From Streptomyces sp. Isolate_45 (GTDB lineage Bacteria > Actinomycetota > Actinomycetes > Streptomycetales > Streptomycetaceae): DNA of 34,228 nucleotides. Shown piece after piece: positions 16,244-25,075 of this stretch. The notes under the pieces were generated by a model. The model did not search any database, was not told the origin of the DNA, and saw only the letters and a list, made by a program, of their open reading frames with translations. The position numbers and the translations under genes were made by a program. The stretch is taken from the NCBI RefSeq assembly GCF_024721315.2, contig NZ_JANFAK020000094.1, positions 1 to 34,228 of the forward strand. Reading direction: 5' to 3'. Every line of letters begins with the position of its first letter. Positions within the stretch are counted from its first letter, which is position 1.

Positions 16244-17368
16244 ATGCCTCGTCCGCAACCGGCACCCATGCTGCCGACAGGAACTGCGCGTCGCCGCGCT
16301 CGCTGGGAGCGCTACCGTGTCACAGGGCCGTTCTCCCCATCCGACCTCGCGAAGTTCTGGGGTCTCATCGGCGGCCTGGTGGGTGTCGCGCTGGTCCTCG
16401 GCTGGGCCCTGGACGTGAGGGGCGGCACGGTCATCGTGCTGCTGGTGCCCTACGTGTTCATGTGGTTCGACGCGCGGCGCGTTCTCTTCCAGTTCGACTC
16501 CTCCGGCGTGCGCATCGGCAACGTCCGGTTGCCGTGGACCGATGTCACCGCCCTCGTCGTCGCCGAGTCGGCCGCGCTCGGGCCGCAGGTGCTGATCGGT
16601 ACGCTGCTGCGCGACGGTGTGGCCGTACCAGCCGGAGCCGACGTGCCGCCACCCGATGTGGCGATGCCCGCACAGCTCCATGTGGCGCTCGAGCGCCGGA
16701 AGTTCGACCTCGGAGAGCTGACTGCCAAGACGCGGCGGTACGCGCCCGCACACGTGCGGATCTTCGAGGTGGGAACCTCGGCGGGCCACTCGTCCGTGGG
16801 CGGGGATCCGTACATGGATTCCGTTCGTCCGTACGCGTCCGTGCGGCAGCCGGGCCCGGCCGTCGGCGCCCTCCCGCCTGTCCTGCCGGCCGCCCACGGG
16901 CCTCGCTGGAGCCTGGTCACGGGAGCGATGCTGACATGTGCCGCGGTGTTGGCGGTGCTCGCCGCCGCGATGCCCTTGCCGGCCATGCTCTTCGAGCACG
17001 AGGACGGAACCTCGAAGGGTGGTGTCTTCCTGCTGACGGAGGACGTCCTGGGGTTGGACCTCTTCCCTGCCGTGGGCCCTTGGCGTGGGCTGCTGACCTG
17101 GCCTTCGTTGCTCTCATTCCTCGGCATGCTCACCATCGCGTGCCGCGCCATCCAGCCGCACGCACGCTTTCGTTTCCTCCGGGTCGTGGGCCTTCTGTGC
17201 GCCGTCACCTTTCCGCTGGTGCTGGTCGGAAACGACGTGATCTCGGCGGGCCGCGTCAGCAGCTTCGAATCCGGTTGGTGGGTGCTGCACCTTGCCGCGC
17301 TACTGGGGCTGGGCGCGTTCGTCGCCATGGACCTGACGCTCGCCCGGGGCCGTGTCGGCAAGTCCTGA
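16244..17368 (+). CDS. Polytopic membrane protein with a cytoplasmic PH-like insert
   Basis: A 374-residue protein. ATG 16244 has AGGGG about 8 bases upstream; in-frame starts at 16121 lack one. Two N-terminal membrane segments (FWGLIGGLVGVALVLGWAL and TVIVLLVPYVFMWF) are followed by ~150 soluble residues. The first of these (VLFQFDSSGVRIGNVRLPW, then TALVV) resemble a PH-like beta barrel. Four more membrane segments follow (LVTGAMLTCAAVLAVLAAAM, LLTWPSLLSFLGMLTIAC, VVGLLCAVTFPLVLVGNDVI, VLHLAALLGLGAFVAMDLTL). The lipoprotein gene begins 46 bp downstream on the same strand, so the two are probably co-transcribed. Function unknown. Confidence 0.8.
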   Translation: MPRPQPAPMLPTGTARRRARWERYRVTGPFSPSDLAKFWGLIGGLVGVALVLGWALDVRGGTVIVLLVPYVFMWFDARRVLFQFDSSGVRIGNVRLPWTDVTALVVAESAALGPQVLIGTLLRDGVAVPAGADVPPPDVAMPAQLHVALERRKFDLGELTAKTRRYAPAHVRIFEVGTSAGHSSVGGDPYMDSVRPYASVRQPGPAVGALPPVLPAAHGPRWSLVTGAMLTCAAVLAVLAAAMPLPAMLFEHEDGTSKGGVFLLTEDVLGLDLFPAVGPWRGLLTWPSLLSFLGMLTIACRAIQPHARFRFLRVVGLLCAVTFPLVLVGNDVISAGRVSSFESGWWVLHLAALLGLGAFVAMDLTLARGRVGKS

Positions 17369-17414
17369 CCGCCGGCCGCCCGCAATCCTTTCGATCACCG
17401 ACACAGGGGGAATC

Positions 17415-17972
17415 TTGAACACCCGTACCGCATTCGCCGTCCTCACCGCCACTGCCGCCGTGCTCGTCCTCACCGGATGTTCCGACACCAAGGAGCTCTC
17501 CTACGGCACCAAGGCGAAGAAGGACAACCTGGAGGTCAGCGTGGAGCGCGTGGTCGCCGGGACCTCCGACGACCTGTCCGTGCTCAAAGATGCGGCCCAG
17601 TATCAGGGCCGTACGCCGTACTACGTGCACTACCGCGTGACCAAGACCGACGCCGGCGACGTGAACGGACCCTCCTTCGACGTCACTGCGGACGGCGACC
17701 TGCTGACCCGGTTGAACATCATGAGCGCCTTCCCGCAACCCCTCGTGGGCCCGGACGGGAAGCTCAGCTACAAGGACGCCCCGAAGTTCGACAAGTGCCT
17801 CGACGAGCACGATTCCAGCAAGTTCAAGCAGGCCCCGGCCGGCGAGAGCTACGACGCCTGCTCCGTCTACCTCGCCGCATCGAGCTCCAGTACAGCGCCC
17901 GAGAAGGTCGAGTGGGTCAAGGGTGGCCTGCTGCGGCGCAGCGACGACAAGGCGTTTGCCGTCTGGAAATGA
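17415..17972 (+). CDS. Lipoprotein
   Basis: A 185-residue protein. TTG 17415 is the best start, with GGGGG 5-9 bases upstream and a signal peptide beginning directly after it. The lipobox is VLTGC, followed by SDTKELSYGTK. The mature domain is beta-rich and acidic (LEVSVERVVAGTSDDL, YYVHYRVTKTDAGDV) and contains two cysteines (KCLDEHD and DACSVYLA) that could form a disulfide. It is probably exported with the preceding membrane protein as partner. Not assigned to a named family, though the layout recalls DUF4352-type proteins. Confidence 0.8.
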   Translation: MNTRTAFAVLTATAAVLVLTGCSDTKELSYGTKAKKDNLEVSVERVVAGTSDDLSVLKDAAQYQGRTPYYVHYRVTKTDAGDVNGPSFDVTADGDLLTRLNIMSAFPQPLVGPDGKLSYKDAPKFDKCLDEHDSSKFKQAPAGESYDACSVYLAASSSSTAPEKVEWVKGGLLRRSDDKAFAVWK

Positions 17973-18430
17973 GCCCGCCCCATCGGCGTTCCGGGACTCC
18001 GGCCGGTCCGGCAGGTGGAGTCAAAGAGGATTCCTCGTCCGCCGGTGTGCCGTCGGGCTTCCTCGGTTTGCTGTCATACTCCGCAGGAGGCTGGGGCCGG
18101 CTCGGGGGTTGTTCCGGCGCCGCCTGCGGCCGCCGCGCCGGGGCGGAAACCATCGGGGCCGGCGGTGGTGTGGCGGCGGACGGCGGGACGGGGGCCGACG
18201 AGGGAGCCCGACCCCGCACGCCCGCCCGCGGCGGGGCGCATGTGGCCGAGCCTCCGCGACTGCCGGCAGAAGGGAGACGGCCTCCACCCTGCCGTCCAGG
18301 CCGTCGTCTTGCCCAACCTCGTTATGACACGGTGAACCAGCAGGTGAACATCACTCCGCCCCGGGGCGCCGTGCGCGGTGGCGGTCGGGGGCCGGCCGGA
18401 TTGTCGGCCGGGACCGGGAGGGCGGGGTCC
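17973..18430. other. Intergenic region between convergent genes
   Basis: Long frames cross this stretch but are composition artefacts of very high G+C. No ribosome-binding site or recognisable protein. A terminator candidate lies at its right end. Confidence 0.5.
18392..18411 (-). terminator. Stem-loop after the LAL regulator
   Basis: CCGGCCG and CGGCCGG pair around six bases, 20 bp past the stop at 18431. Confidence 0.45.
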
Positions 18431-21274
18431 TCAGGGTTGGGCGCCGCCCGTTTCCGCGTGGTGCACGAGCCGGGAGAGTTCCGTCCGCGAGCGCACTCCC
18501 AGTACGGCGAAGACATTGCGCAGGTGGTGGTCGACGGTACGGGGGCTGACCGAGAGGCTCAGCGCCACCTCACGGTTGGTGGCGCCCTCGGCGACACGGC
18601 GTGCGATGCGCAGTTGCTGCGGTGTCAGCCGGGCCAGGCCGCCCACCGGTGCGGTGGCGGAGGCGTCACCAGTGGCCCGCAGCTCGGCACGGGTCTGCTC
18701 GGCCCAGGCCGGGGCCCCACAGCGCTCGAAGGCGACCAGCGCGTCCCGCAGCCGGTTCTTCGCCTCCGCGGGGCGGCGTCGGCGGCGCAGCCACTTTCCG
18801 TACAGCAACTGGGTGCGGGCCCGCTCGAAGTCGCCGTGCGCGGTGTCGTGCCGGGTCAGGGCCAGGGCATAGAGGGCGTCGGCGGTGTCGTCCGGCGGTG
18901 CGACCAAGGCGCGGCACCGGGCCAGTTGCGCCGGTGCCTGCGGGTCGGCGCCCTGGGCGGCCCAGCGGGCGAACTCCTCGACGGCCGCCCTGGCTTCCGT
19001 CGTGGCCCCGGACATCACGGCGGCTTCGACGAAGCAGGGCAGGGCGAGCATGCGTACGGCGAAGTGGCCGCGTCCGGGCCCCGGTCGGGTCAGGGGGCCG
19101 AGCCGGGCAGCGGCCTCGAAGGGCCTACCGCGGCACAGGTCCACGCGCGCCCAGGCCCATTCGGCCAGGGTGACGGTCTGGAGGAGGCCGTGCGGGCGAG
19201 CGATCTCCACGGCGGCTGCGGCGTGTACGGCGACGGCGGCCGCGTCGTCCTCGACCGAGGCGACCAGGGCGAGGATGGCGTGCTGACCGGCGGCCACGTT
19301 CCGCTGGCCGGCCCGGTGGGCGGCGCGGAGGCCTTCCTGCGCGTGGGTCCTGGCCCCCGCGTGCCGACCGGCGCGCAGCTCGGCGTACGCGAGGTGTTCG
19401 AGGATCCGGGGGGTGAGGGCGGCCAGCCCTCTGGCTCGCGAGACGGCCAAGGCCCGGGCGTTGGCCCGACATGCTGCCGGGATTTCGCCGAGTACCAGCG
19501 CGGCCACGCCGGCCCGCAGCAGGCGGGTGGGGTCGTCGTCGTGGAGCGCACGGTCGACCACGCGGCGCAGCGCCGGCGCGGCTTCGGTCAGGTGTCCGTC
19601 GAGCGCGGTGCGCAGGCCCGTTCGGTAGTCGCGCCGGGGATCGTGCGAAGGGGGCGGGGTCTGTGGGTCCGACCGTACGTGCGTCCCGTGTCGGGCCGGG
19701 GCGCATGGGGCAGCCGCGGACGGCGCCTCGGCGGTGGTGGGATCGTCGGGGAGGGCCGGGAGGGGTGCCTCGGCGAGGGCGGAGATGCAGGCGTCGGCGT
19801 CGCCCGCGGCCCACGCCGCGTCCATCGCCTCCATCCTGGCCTCCAGGGCGGCTTCCGCGTCGGACGGACCGAGCCGCTCCGCGGCAATGAGCAGCGCCTG
19901 GTAGGCGTCCCCGACCGGTCCGTCCCTGAGGGCGAGGCTGCCCCGGACGAGTTCCGTGCGCCCGTGCATCGTGTCGGGGGACGTGCCGTCCCGGGTGGCT
20001 GCCAGCAGCCGGCGTGCCCTGCGGGGGTGTCCCGCGAGGCGGGCGTACTCCGCCGCGGCGGTCAGGCGTGCGGTACGGGCATCCTCGTGGGCGGTGAGTT
20101 CGGCGGCTCGGGAGAGGGCTGCCGAGCGTTCCATCCCGGACGTCGGCGTGCCGGGAGCAGCCGCCGCGACGAGGGCGGCGGCGAGAGGGGTGTCGGGGCC
20201 TTGCGCGGCCAGGGCGAGGTGGAGCAGGTGGCGCAGTCGGTACCGGTCGGCGTCGATGACGGTGGCGAGCAGGGCATGGGCGGCCCGGCGCTGCGAGGAC
20301 GGCACGCCGGTGTAGGCGGTCCGCCGGAGCAGGGAGCTACCGAACGTGACGCGGTGGCCATCGTGGTATACCAGTCTCGCCGTCTCGGCGGGGTCCATGG
20401 CGGCGGGGTCCAGTCCGGCCTCACGGGCGGCGCGCAGGATCAGGCAGGCATCCGCGCCGGCGGCTTCGGGGTCGGGTTCGTGGGCGGCGGCCGCCAGGAG
20501 CAGGAGTTGTCGCGTGGGCGCCGGCAGGGGGGCGAGCCGGCTGCCGAAGGTGGCCCACAGGGCGGCGCCGTCCACGAGGGGGCGGGGCAGCGGACGGTGG
20601 CCGCCGAGTTCGTCCGGGGTGAGGCGTTGCGCGAGGGCCACGAGGACGGCGGGGTTCCCTTCGGCTTCGGACAGCAGCTCCGAGCGTACGGACGTGTCCA
20701 CGACCGCACCGGCGAGGTCGTGCAGCAGGGCGGTCGCCGCGCTGTCGTCGAGGGGGCCGAGGCGGACCAGGGGCAGCCCCGTGAAGTCGGTCTCGTCCGC
20801 CCGGTGTTCCGTGATCGTGAGCAGGAGCCCGATCGGGCGGTCCGGGTCCGGGTGCCGCGCTGTCGCGCCGAGCACGGCCCGTGAGGGCGCGTCCCACAGG
20901 TGTACGTCGTCCACGCAGACGAGCGGTGGCTCGCCTCCGGGGGCGTACTGTCGCAGCAGTTCGGGCAGATCGGCCGCCGATAGGCCTCGTCCGAACGCGG
21001 AGCGTGGCGGCGCCGCGCCCCACTCCTCGGCTGCCGCGCACAGCAGCGCGTGGATGCCTCCGTAGGGGCGGGGGTTGCCCGGAAGGAGGCGGGGGCGCAG
21101 CACGGGTCCGAACGTGAACTCGTGGGCGGCCCGGGCCAGAAGAGCGCTCCGGCCCCGTCCCGGCTCCGCGGCGAGGAGCAGTGCCCCGCCGCGTCGGGCC
21201 CGGAGTTGGTTCGACAGGGCTTCAACGGCTGCCGTTTCGGCCGTCCGGCCGTATATCCGGCAAGGACTTCCCAC
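18431..21274 (-). CDS. LAL-family (large LuxR-type) ATP-binding regulator
   Basis: A 947-residue protein. I chose GTG 21274 because GGAGAG precedes it by ~6 bases and the protein then opens VGSPCRIYGRTAETAAVEAL, the normal LAL start; the extra upstream frame is antisense-like. Residues ~36-43 form a P-loop, AEPGRGRS, with Arg where Walker A normally has Lys. LVCVDDVHLWD is Walker B. A long helical, TPR-like middle follows. The C-terminal LuxR helix-turn-helix is intact: LTPQQLRIARRVAEGATNRE, VALSLSVSPRTVDHHLRNVF (residues ~880-945). LAL proteins are activators of catabolic or secondary-metabolite genes. The polyester-hydrolase gene lies 113 bp upstream on the same strand. Confidence 0.92.
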   Translation of the reverse strand: MGSPCRIYGRTAETAAVEALSNQLRARRGGALLLAAEPGRGRSALLARAAHEFTFGPVLRPRLLPGNPRPYGGIHALLCAAAEEWGAAPPRSAFGRGLSAADLPELLRQYAPGGEPPLVCVDDVHLWDAPSRAVLGATARHPDPDRPIGLLLTITEHRADETDFTGLPLVRLGPLDDSAATALLHDLAGAVVDTSVRSELLSEAEGNPAVLVALAQRLTPDELGGHRPLPRPLVDGAALWATFGSRLAPLPAPTRQLLLLAAAAHEPDPEAAGADACLILRAAREAGLDPAAMDPAETARLVYHDGHRVTFGSSLLRRTAYTGVPSSQRRAAHALLATVIDADRYRLRHLLHLALAAQGPDTPLAAALVAAAAPGTPTSGMERSAALSRAAELTAHEDARTARLTAAAEYARLAGHPRRARRLLAATRDGTSPDTMHGRTELVRGSLALRDGPVGDAYQALLIAAERLGPSDAEAALEARMEAMDAAWAAGDADACISALAEAPLPALPDDPTTAEAPSAAAPCAPARHGTHVRSDPQTPPPSHDPRRDYRTGLRTALDGHLTEAAPALRRVVDRALHDDDPTRLLRAGVAALVLGEIPAACRANARALAVSRARGLAALTPRILEHLAYAELRAGRHAGARTHAQEGLRAAHRAGQRNVAAGQHAILALVASVEDDAAAVAVHAAAAVEIARPHGLLQTVTLAEWAWARVDLCRGRPFEAAARLGPLTRPGPGRGHFAVRMLALPCFVEAAVMSGATTEARAAVEEFARWAAQGADPQAPAQLARCRALVAPPDDTADALYALALTRHDTAHGDFERARTQLLYGKWLRRRRRPAEAKNRLRDALVAFERCGAPAWAEQTRAELRATGDASATAPVGGLARLTPQQLRIARRVAEGATNREVALSLSVSPRTVDHHLRNVFAVLGVRSRTELSRLVHHAETGGAQP

Positions 21275-21329
21275 GATCGTCTCTCCGGTCACGCCGGTGA
21301 GGTTACTGCCGTGTAAACAATGGCGGAAG

Positions 21330-21392
21330 CCTGAACGCAGCCGGTGAAGAGCCCGAGAGGGCACTGCCTCCACCGGCCGGGGGCGGTTCAGG
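21330..21392 (-). terminator. Nested stem-loop between hydrolase and regulator genes
   Basis: CCTGAAC (21330-21336) pairs with GTTCAGG (21386-21392), and inside it CCGGTG (21341-21346) pairs with CACCGG (21371-21376). The structure begins at the stop codon of the hydrolase gene. It could end most transcripts there or attenuate read-through into the regulator gene. Confidence 0.4.
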
Positions 21393-22362
21393 AGGAATGG
21401 GGGCAGTTTCCCCGGTACTCCTCGATGGTCGGGCCGGGGCTCGGCAGCGGGCAGAGGAATTGTTCGTAGCGGGTGTCGTTGTCGATGAACCGCTTGAGCC
21501 ACGCGACGCTGTACTTGGCGATGGGGGTGTTGGAGGTGTTCGGAGTGAAGTGCGTGGCGTTGTTGAGTTCCACGTACGCCTTGTCGAGCGAGCTCGGCAG
21601 GCTCGTGTAGAAGGGTTCCGAGTGCGTGAGCACGGGTGCGATGGTGTCGCCGTCGGCCCCGACGACCAGGGTCGGTGTCTGGATCTCGGGCCAGGACTTG
21701 TCGAGGTTCCAACCGGTGAGCGCGATGGCCGCTTGCAGCGAGGGACGGGACTTGGCGGCTTCCAGCGTTCCGCCGCCGCCCATGGAGTGGCCCATCACCC
21801 CGAGTCGGCTGCTGTCGATCCTGGCGCGGACGGCACTGCGCTGGGTCAAGTAGTCGAGGGCGGAAAGTAGCTGCCGGCCTCTGCTGTCGGGCTGGTCGAG
21901 GGTGGTGAGCGTGTCGATGGTCATGACGACGAAGCCCTGGGAGGCCAGTCGTGGGCCGAGCCAGGCCATGGACGACTGGGTGGCGGTGTAGCCGGGTGAG
22001 ATCGCCACGGCGCCGAAGGTGCCGTCAGCCGTGGTGCTGGGGTAGTAGATGGTGCCGCCGCCGAAGCCCGTAACGCCCAGGGAGGAGACGCTGGTCTGGG
22101 ACACCGCGTAGGGCCCGCGGACGGCCTCGATGCTCGACGTGGTCGGCGCAGGGCCCCGCTCGTACGGATTGGCCGCGGCCTGGGCAGCGGATGCCGTGAA
22201 GGAGGCGAGTCCGCCGATGGTCACGAGGGCGGCCAAGGCGGACACGAGCGGCCGCAGCCGCGCCCTCCCGACGCCGGTGGGGTCGGCGGACCGGCCCTTC
22301 GTGGCAGCGGCGTCGCCGCCCGGGCGGGGTCGGGGTGCGTTCTCGGTGTGTTGCTGCTGCAC
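21388..22362 (-). CDS. Cutinase / polyester (PET-type) hydrolase
   Basis: GTG 22362 is the best start (GAGGA upstream), giving 324 residues; the frame is open to 22464. A signal peptide ends ASAAQAAA before NPYERGPAP, the exact start of mature Thermobifida-type cutinases. Family hallmarks follow: GFGGGTIYYP, AISPGYT, FVVMTIDTLTTLDQPDSR and VMGHSMGGGGTL. The triad should be Ser193 (GHSMG), Asp239 (GADGDTIAP) and His271 (NNATHFTPN). Tyr125 and Met194 sit in the oxyanion hole, Trp218 in the aromatic clamp, and Cys304/Cys320 form the C-terminal disulfide. The residue before Trp218 is Gly where TfCut2 has Pro. The enzyme should hydrolyse cutin or synthetic polyesters outside the cell. Activity on PET is inferred from family. 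Confidence 0.93.
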   Translation of the reverse strand: MQQQHTENAPRPRPGGDAAATKGRSADPTGVGRARLRPLVSALAALVTIGGLASFTASAAQAAANPYERGPAPTTSSIEAVRGPYAVSQTSVSSLGVTGFGGGTIYYPSTTADGTFGAVAISPGYTATQSSMAWLGPRLASQGFVVMTIDTLTTLDQPDSRGRQLLSALDYLTQRSAVRARIDSSRLGVMGHSMGGGGTLEAAKSRPSLQAAIALTGWNLDKSWPEIQTPTLVVGADGDTIAPVLTHSEPFYTSLPSSLDKAYVELNNATHFTPNTSNTPIAKYSVAWLKRFIDNDTRYEQFLCPLPSPGPTIEEYRGNCPHSS

Positions 22363-22844
22363 GACGGAGTCGTCCTCTCGGTCGTGGCGGAGCCCGCCCG
22401 CCGGTACCCGGCGATGCGCCGAAGGGGGTGGGTCCGCCTCTTTCGCTGGCGAGACCACTGTCACGGCGCGCCCGGGAGGCGCACATCGGTGGAATCACCG
22501 GTCTCGCTGGCGAGTGCGGTCAGCCGCCCAACAGGCGATTGCTCATCGAGGCCTCGTCCGACGGAGTTTGCGGGGCTACCCCCGTCATCTGTTTCGCGGT
22601 CCTGCGATGGGGCCGCTGGCCTCCGGGCCCGGTCTGACTGTGTCCCCTCTGTCGAAGGCATGACCTGGGGGGTGGTGTCGCCGGGTCCGTGGGGTGCCGC
22701 CGGGGACGCTGATGAGAGACCCGGCCACCGCCCGGTCCGGCGCAATGCCGGGCGAAGACGTGGGCGGCAGGTCTGCATGACGTGGATGCGCCAGCACGGT
22801 GCCGTCGCCGAGGCCGGCATGGTCAACGACCCGGAAAGGGTGCG
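22363..22844. other. Upstream region of the hydrolase gene
   Basis: No gene is supported. It should carry the hydrolase promoter and, to the right, the left flank of an IS110 relic. Confidence 0.4.
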
Positions 22845-22945
22845 ATGTCCGGCATCGAAGGCGTGGGAGTCTTCCTCGGGATGGACGTCGGCAAAACGGC
22901 CCGTCACGGCCACGGGCTCACCCCGGCCGGGAAGAAGGTCTTCTT
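22845..22945 (+). mobile_element. IS110-family transposase, N-terminal stump
   Basis: ATG 22845 follows AAAGGG. VGVFLGMDVGKTARHGHGLT followed by PAGKKVF is the start of IS110-type DEDD transposases, where the D of MDVGKT is the first catalytic residue. Similarity ends after about 33 codons. The C-terminal part of a similar transposase lies 1.5 kb downstream (24470-25015), with unrelated genes in between. Confidence 0.75.
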
Positions 22946-23031
22946 GAGAAGCGCACCGCGGCGCTCCGGCCGTCCTACCTGCCGCTGATCAGATGCCGAT
23001 GAGCGGCGCGCGGGTGCGTTGATCGGCTGGC

Positions 23032-23295
23032 CTAGCCGCGAGGTCGGGCCGCCTCTCGGGCTGCCGACCACCGTACGTAGGGGATCCCGCCGAGCAGCCC
23101 GGCCGCGACGGCGGCCGATGCCCACATGGCGACCGTCGCCGATTCTCTGACGGGAGCGGTGATGTCGAGTCCCACAAAATTCCAGACCAGAACGCTGCGG
23201 AGACGGATGCCCGCCGCCAGGAGATCCGGCTGGAGGCCGGCAAGGGCCTCCGCAGCCTGCGCGAGCATCTGCTCCACCGGCGGGGACAGCGTCAT
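23032..23295 (-). CDS. Small membrane protein, hypothetical
   Basis: An 87-residue protein. ATG 23295 has GGGAGG about 9-14 bases upstream. The N-terminus is acidic and helical (PPVEQMLAQAAEALAGLQPD). A hydrophobic stretch (VAMWASAAVAAGLLGGIPYV) is probably one membrane segment, followed by a basic tail. It lies between the two IS110 pieces, pointing towards the first. No family recognised. Confidence 0.5.
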   Translation of the reverse strand: MTLSPPVEQMLAQAAEALAGLQPDLLAAGIRLRSVLVWNFVGLDITAPVRESATVAMWASAAVAAGLLGGIPYVRWSAAREAARPRG

Positions 23296-24001
23296 CTCCG
23301 GGGCCTCCCTCACACACCGGCCCCTGCATCCAGGGTCCCCGCCCGCAGCCGCTATGCCGAGCCGATCGCCGAATCCCGGCGCATCAGGGTCGGCGGCCCG
23401 GAGTCCGACGGCCCGGACCGAGAACCGAGCGCCCACCGGAGACCGTCCTACGGCCAGGCGCAGCAACGGGCCCTCACCCGCGTATCCACGGCCCTGTCCA
23501 CGGCCAGCTGGTCGACCACCTCCCCGCCCGGCCAGTCCTGGCGGGACAGCACAGCGCCGTGCCTCCACCGGCCGTACCCCCGCACCCACAGGGCCCGGCG
23601 GTTCCCCGCAGGCCAGCACCACACCCGCAGCCGGCCGCTCCCGCCTTCGCGTTGCCAGGAGCGCGTGTGAGGCACCGGAATCGGCCGGGGAATCGTCGAC
23701 CACCTCACATGGTGGGGCAGACACCGGACAGCGGCGGACAACGGTGGACAGCGTTCGTCTCCGTGTGGCCTGGAAGGTGGACAGCGGGCTGCCGGAGTCT
23801 TGGATCACGCCGGAGAGCGCACCGTCAAGGTGGCGCCGAAGGCCAGAGCGAACCTGCTCGCCACCCGTCCTGTCCTGCCCGTCTCGCTCCGGCGCTCCCT
23901 TGCGGCGGCTGCTCAGCGATCCGTCACCATGCCGCGGGTGGCCGCCCCCGCAACCCATGTCCCATACAAGTGACTTTTAACTTCCACCAGGAGGAACTCA
24001 T
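23296..24001. other. Gene-poor region
   Basis: On the minus strand, about 23660-23448, a protein-like piece reads LRVWCWPAGNRRALWVRGYG with stop at 23448; it may be a decayed small gene. The right edge carries the ribosome-binding site AGGAGGA for the 24002 gene. Confidence 0.4.
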
Positions 24002-24388
24002 ATGAGTATCCGTCGGATGTCAGGTGCGCTCGTGCGCGGAGCCTGCGTCTCAGCCGTCGCCCTGCTGACCACCCTCGCGACCACGCTCCCCGCCCATGCG
24101 ATCAACCGGACGGGCTGTGGGGGGCGAAGCGACTTCCTCCAGATCCACCTCACCCAGGGCGAGGTGCTCTGCTTCGCGAACGCTGGAGAAGTGCACGTCG
24201 CCATCTACGGGATTCAGTACATCTCGACCGGCAACAACGTGGTGAGGATCCGGTACAGGCCCGGAATCAACTCTGCGCCGATGGAGGTGGGTGTCGGAAA
24301 GTGGAGCACGTACTCGCTTGTCCAGGACCCGGATGGGTGGAAGGCCCCATTCCAGGCACACAAGATCGAATGGATCAAGATTCACTGA
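24002..24388 (+). CDS. Secreted beta/gamma-crystallin-like protein
   Basis: A 128-residue protein with AGGAGGA 6-12 bases before ATG 24002. A classical signal peptide ends in LPAHA before INRTGCGG. The ~95-residue mature part has the Greek-key look of small Streptomyces crystallin-fold proteins (SMPI protease inhibitor, killer-toxin-like SKLP): DFLQIHLTQGEVLCFANAGE, then YGIQYISTGNNVVRIRYRPG. Its two cysteines (TGCGG and VLCFANAG) are placed for the conserved disulfide. Members act as metalloprotease inhibitors or membrane-active toxins. Which applies here cannot be read from sequence. It sits between two IS110 fragments but looks intact. Confidence 0.8.
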   Translation: MSIRRMSGALVRGACVSAVALLTTLATTLPAHAINRTGCGGRSDFLQIHLTQGEVLCFANAGEVHVAIYGIQYISTGNNVVRIRYRPGINSAPMEVGVGKWSTYSLVQDPDGWKAPFQAHKIEWIKIH

Positions 24389-24394
24389 GCGCAA

Positions 24395-24420
24395 GTGCGG
24401 GCGTCATCCGACGCCCGCAC
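24395..24420 (+). terminator. Stem-loop, 11-bp arms
   Basis: GTGCGGGCGTC (24395-24405) and its complement (24410-24420) flank a 4-base loop, starting six bases after the crystallin-like gene's stop. A convincing terminator for it. Confidence 0.7.
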
Positions 24421-24469
24421 CCTGAACCGTGCTGGGCCTGGCGTTGCCAGGCCGGAGCAGCGTAGCTAT

Positions 24470-25075
24470 GGCAGCTGCCGACCGTCGTGGTCCCGGGAAC
24501 CGGGACCCTCGACATCGTGATCCCGTCACCGGCCGCCTCACTCACCGCGGTCCACGACCAGCGCCGGACGCTGGAAGCCCCCAGATCAGCACCCTGCTGG
24601 AGGCCCACCCCCTTCACCAGGTCCTGACCTCGATGCCCGGAGTCGGAGTCAGGACCGCCGCTGTCTTGCTGGTCACCGTCGGAGACGGCACCAGTTTTCC
24701 CAGCGCCGCCCACCTCGCCTCCTACGCCGGCCTCTCGCCCCAACCACAAAGTCGTGCGGGACCTCGATACACGGCGAACACGCGCCACGAGACGGAAACC
24801 GGCAGCTCAAACACGCGATGTTCCTCTCCGCCTTCGCCTGCATGAACACCGACCCGGCGTCCCGCACCTACTACGACCGGCAAAGAGCCCGCGGCAAAAC
24901 GCACACTCAAGCCCCCCTGAGACTCGCCCGCCAACGCATCAGCGTCCTCTTCGCCATGCTCCGCGACGGCACCTTCTACGAGTCCAGAACCCCCGCCATC
25001 ACCCTCGCCGCATGACCACCCCAAACAGCCTCATACCCGGCACAACGTCCTTGATGAAGGACATAGAGACACCCC
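24470..25075 (+). mobile_element. IS110-family transposase, C-terminal half, frameshifted
   Basis: Three consecutive pieces lie in different frames. First TVVVPGTGTLDIVIPS ... LTAVHDQRRTLEA; then QISTLLEAHPLHQVLTSMPG, VGVRTAAVLLVTVGDG and AHLASYAGLSP (the Transposase_20 domain); then SIHGEHAPRDGNRQLKHAMF, LSAFACMNTDPASRTYYD and RQRISVLFAMLRDGTF to the stop at 25013-25015. The second break looks like a TC duplication near 24730. The N-terminal catalytic half is absent here. The 3' flank (to ~25075) matches the flank of the 5720-5863 relic. Confidence 0.85.

Noticed and set aside
17477..20884. A 1135-codon plus-strand open frame across the LAL regulator
   Set aside because: It is antisense to a clear LAL protein; long false frames are normal at this G+C, and the translation is Gly/Arg-rich noise.
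23032..23958. A long 308-codon version of the small membrane protein
   Set aside because: Only the last 87 codons look coding and have a ribosome-binding site; the upstream part is Arg/Gly-rich filler.
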